Positions 63,261 through 64,000 of a stretch of 64,000 nucleotides of DNA are shown here, one piece after another. Position numbers and translations under genes: made by a program. The notes under the pieces are model-generated. The model saw only the letters and a list, made by a program, of their open reading frames with translations. It searched no databases and was not told where the DNA came from. This stretch comes from Undibacterium sp049340185 (lineage in GTDB: Bacteria > Pseudomonadota > Gammaproteobacteria > Burkholderiales > Burkholderiaceae_D), in the NCBI RefSeq assembly GCF_049340185.1, contig NZ_JBMPPC010000003.1, positions 62,001 through 126,000 of the forward strand. Direction: 5' to 3'. Positions within the stretch are counted from its first letter, which is position 1. Each line of letters begins with the position of its first letter.

Positions 63261-63659
63261 ATGGCACAACATTCTCGATCATCAAGCCAGTCTCTAAGCG
63301 TGCTTGTTGTCGATGACGACTACTTTATGCAGCGTATGGCGGTTACGGTACTTGAGGCATTAGGCCACACGGGAGTAGTTGTCGATGATGGACGAAAAGC
63401 GTTGGACTGTTTGTCTAAGCGGCGATTCGATGTTGTTTTAATGGATGTCATGATGCCCGTCATGGATGGCCTTGAGGCATTAGCAGCGATTCGTGGGCGC
63501 GAGCATATGGGGAGCCGGCAACGTATCATTATGGTAACGGGACATGCTGAACCGACTGATCGAATGAGGTTGGAACAGGCGGGGGCGGATGGTTACATTA
63601 GTAAACCTATCGACATAGCGCAGTTGCTCCGCGAGTTAGATCGGGTAATGCTTTTTTAG
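63261..63659 (+). CDS. Single-domain response regulator (second)
   Basis: The 132-residue receiver has VLVVDDDYFMQRM, the phospho-acceptor Asp in VVLMDVMMPVMDG, the Thr in IIMVTGH and the Lys in GYISKPID. A short N-terminal Ser-rich tail precedes it. It follows the GGDEF gene by 36 nt in the same direction and lies upstream of a palindrome and a membrane-protein gene. No output domain. Confidence 0.92.
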   Translation: MAQHSRSSSQSLSVLVVDDDYFMQRMAVTVLEALGHTGVVVDDGRKALDCLSKRRFDVVLMDVMMPVMDGLEALAAIRGREHMGSRQRIIMVTGHAEPTDRMRLEQAGADGYISKPIDIAQLLRELDRVMLF

Positions 63660-63780
63660 CGACGCATATTTCCATGTAACACTGTTTCACCATTAACTCA
63701 TTGAGTTAGTACAAAATATCGCTTACTGTTTTCCATAGGGCAACGTCAGCTCTTCCTCTTGTGTATTTCGACACACGCTT

Positions 63781-63806
63781 GTTAAGCGTAAGCGCTTACG
63801 CTTAAC
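63781..63806. promoter_or_regulatory. 26-bp perfect palindrome before the last gene
   Basis: The half GTTAAGCGTAAGC (63781-63793) is followed directly by its exact reverse complement (63794-63806), with no loop. It lies 19 nt before the ATG of the next gene and about 120 nt after the second response regulator. There is no T run, so it is not a normal intrinsic terminator. An operator or a hairpin near the ribosome binding site of the next gene is more likely. Confidence 0.9.
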
Positions 63807-63824
63807 TCTCAAAAGGCAGCCAAC

Positions 63825-64000
63825 ATGACAAAAATAGTAAGAGTCAGTCCAGAAATGCAAAAATTTCTGGCTCCACCAGAGAGCGAAGACGCACCAAAAA
63901 ACAGTTTTCATAACAGTGGATTCTGGACGTTCGGTGTTGTTCTCATGAGTAAGATGTCATTTAAGTTAAAAGCGCTGATGATTTGTCTGCTCTTTACCAT
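63825..64000 (+). CDS. 5' part of a membrane sensor-like gene (cut by window end)
   Basis: An open frame runs from the ATG at 63825, with AGGCAGC before it, to the window end (58 residues). The visible part is hydrophilic for ~40 residues, then MSKMSFKLKALMICLLFT starts a hydrophobic segment at an in-frame ATG (63945). The second ATG could be the real start, since its following region looks like a transmembrane opening. Neighbouring receivers suggest a chemoreceptor or sensor kinase, but this cannot be confirmed. Confidence 0.5.
   Translation, partial: MTKIVRVSPEMQKFLAPPESEDAPKNSFHNSGFWTFGVVLMSKMSFKLKALMICLLFT

Noticed and set aside
63723..63911. Minus-strand frame of 62 codons at the window end
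   Set aside because: It crosses the 26-bp palindrome and lies opposite the start of the plus-strand membrane-protein gene, which has a ribosome binding site.

Overview
The window is a chromosomal segment of a betaproteobacterium, most likely Burkholderiales and close to the Oxalobacteraceae (Undibacterium/Herminiimonas/Janthinobacterium type). This rests on gene content and protein flavour: PpnP, YajQ, a DUF2242 lipoprotein, the AcnD/PrpF form of the methylcitrate cycle, and a hut cluster with HutC and HutD. Base composition looks balanced. I see no rRNA, tRNA, CRISPR array, prophage or intact insertion sequence. Most genes are ordinary chromosomal genes; the novelty is in signalling modules and in structured or repetitive intergenic DNA.

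Layout. 1-3.7 kb: 3' part of a cellulose export gene (bcsC, cut by the window edge) and a small secreted TPR protein. 4.1-10.8 kb: housekeeping genes (aroG, an aspartic protease, yajQ, murB, ppnP, argG, argF). 11.2-15.2 kb: a four-gene exopolysaccharide O-acetylation module (SGNH hydrolase, AlgF-, AlgI- and AlgJ-like) resembling the WssF-WssI block of acetylated-cellulose operons. 15.3-19.6 kb: DUF5329, GNAT, and a PhnD-C-E-E type ABC transporter whose binding protein resembles the putative selenate subfamily. 19.8-23.3 kb: a lipase-like hydrolase and a receiver-CheC-PAS/GGDEF operon. 23.4-34 kb: propionate catabolism (prpR, a consensus sigma-54 promoter, prpB, prpC, acnD, prpF, prpE). 34-50 kb: mixed single genes (Cache protein, HDOD, DUF885, VOC, a calcium-loop protein, DUF2726, a LivJ-like binding protein, MFS, threonine aldolase, M14 peptidase, a small secreted protein, an HTH protein, DUF2242). 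50.3-56.8 kb: histidine utilisation (hutC, a perfect operator, hutU, hutH, hutD, hutI) without a final hydrolase gene in view. 56.9-64 kb: a large DUF748/AsmA-like protein, then a receiver / Hpt-REC-REC-GGDEF / receiver cluster running into a membrane-protein gene cut by the window end.

How the parts connect. Cyclic-di-GMP recurs: two GGDEF proteins, both with an RxxD inhibitory site, a YajQ-type protein and cellulose export. The separate acetylation module would modify the exported polymer. The prp and hut clusters are inducible carbon pathways with their own regulators and visible control sites.

The least explained signals are non-coding. An 86-nt folded element occurs twice (downstream of murB and between prpB and prpC), and its outer stem shows two compensatory base-pair changes. 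A pair of 'CACAGAG' inverted-repeat elements splits the argF-argG and prpC-acnD gene pairs. At least eight intergenic regions carry short head-to-tail tandem duplications of 9-16 bp. A 26-bp perfect palindrome precedes the last gene.
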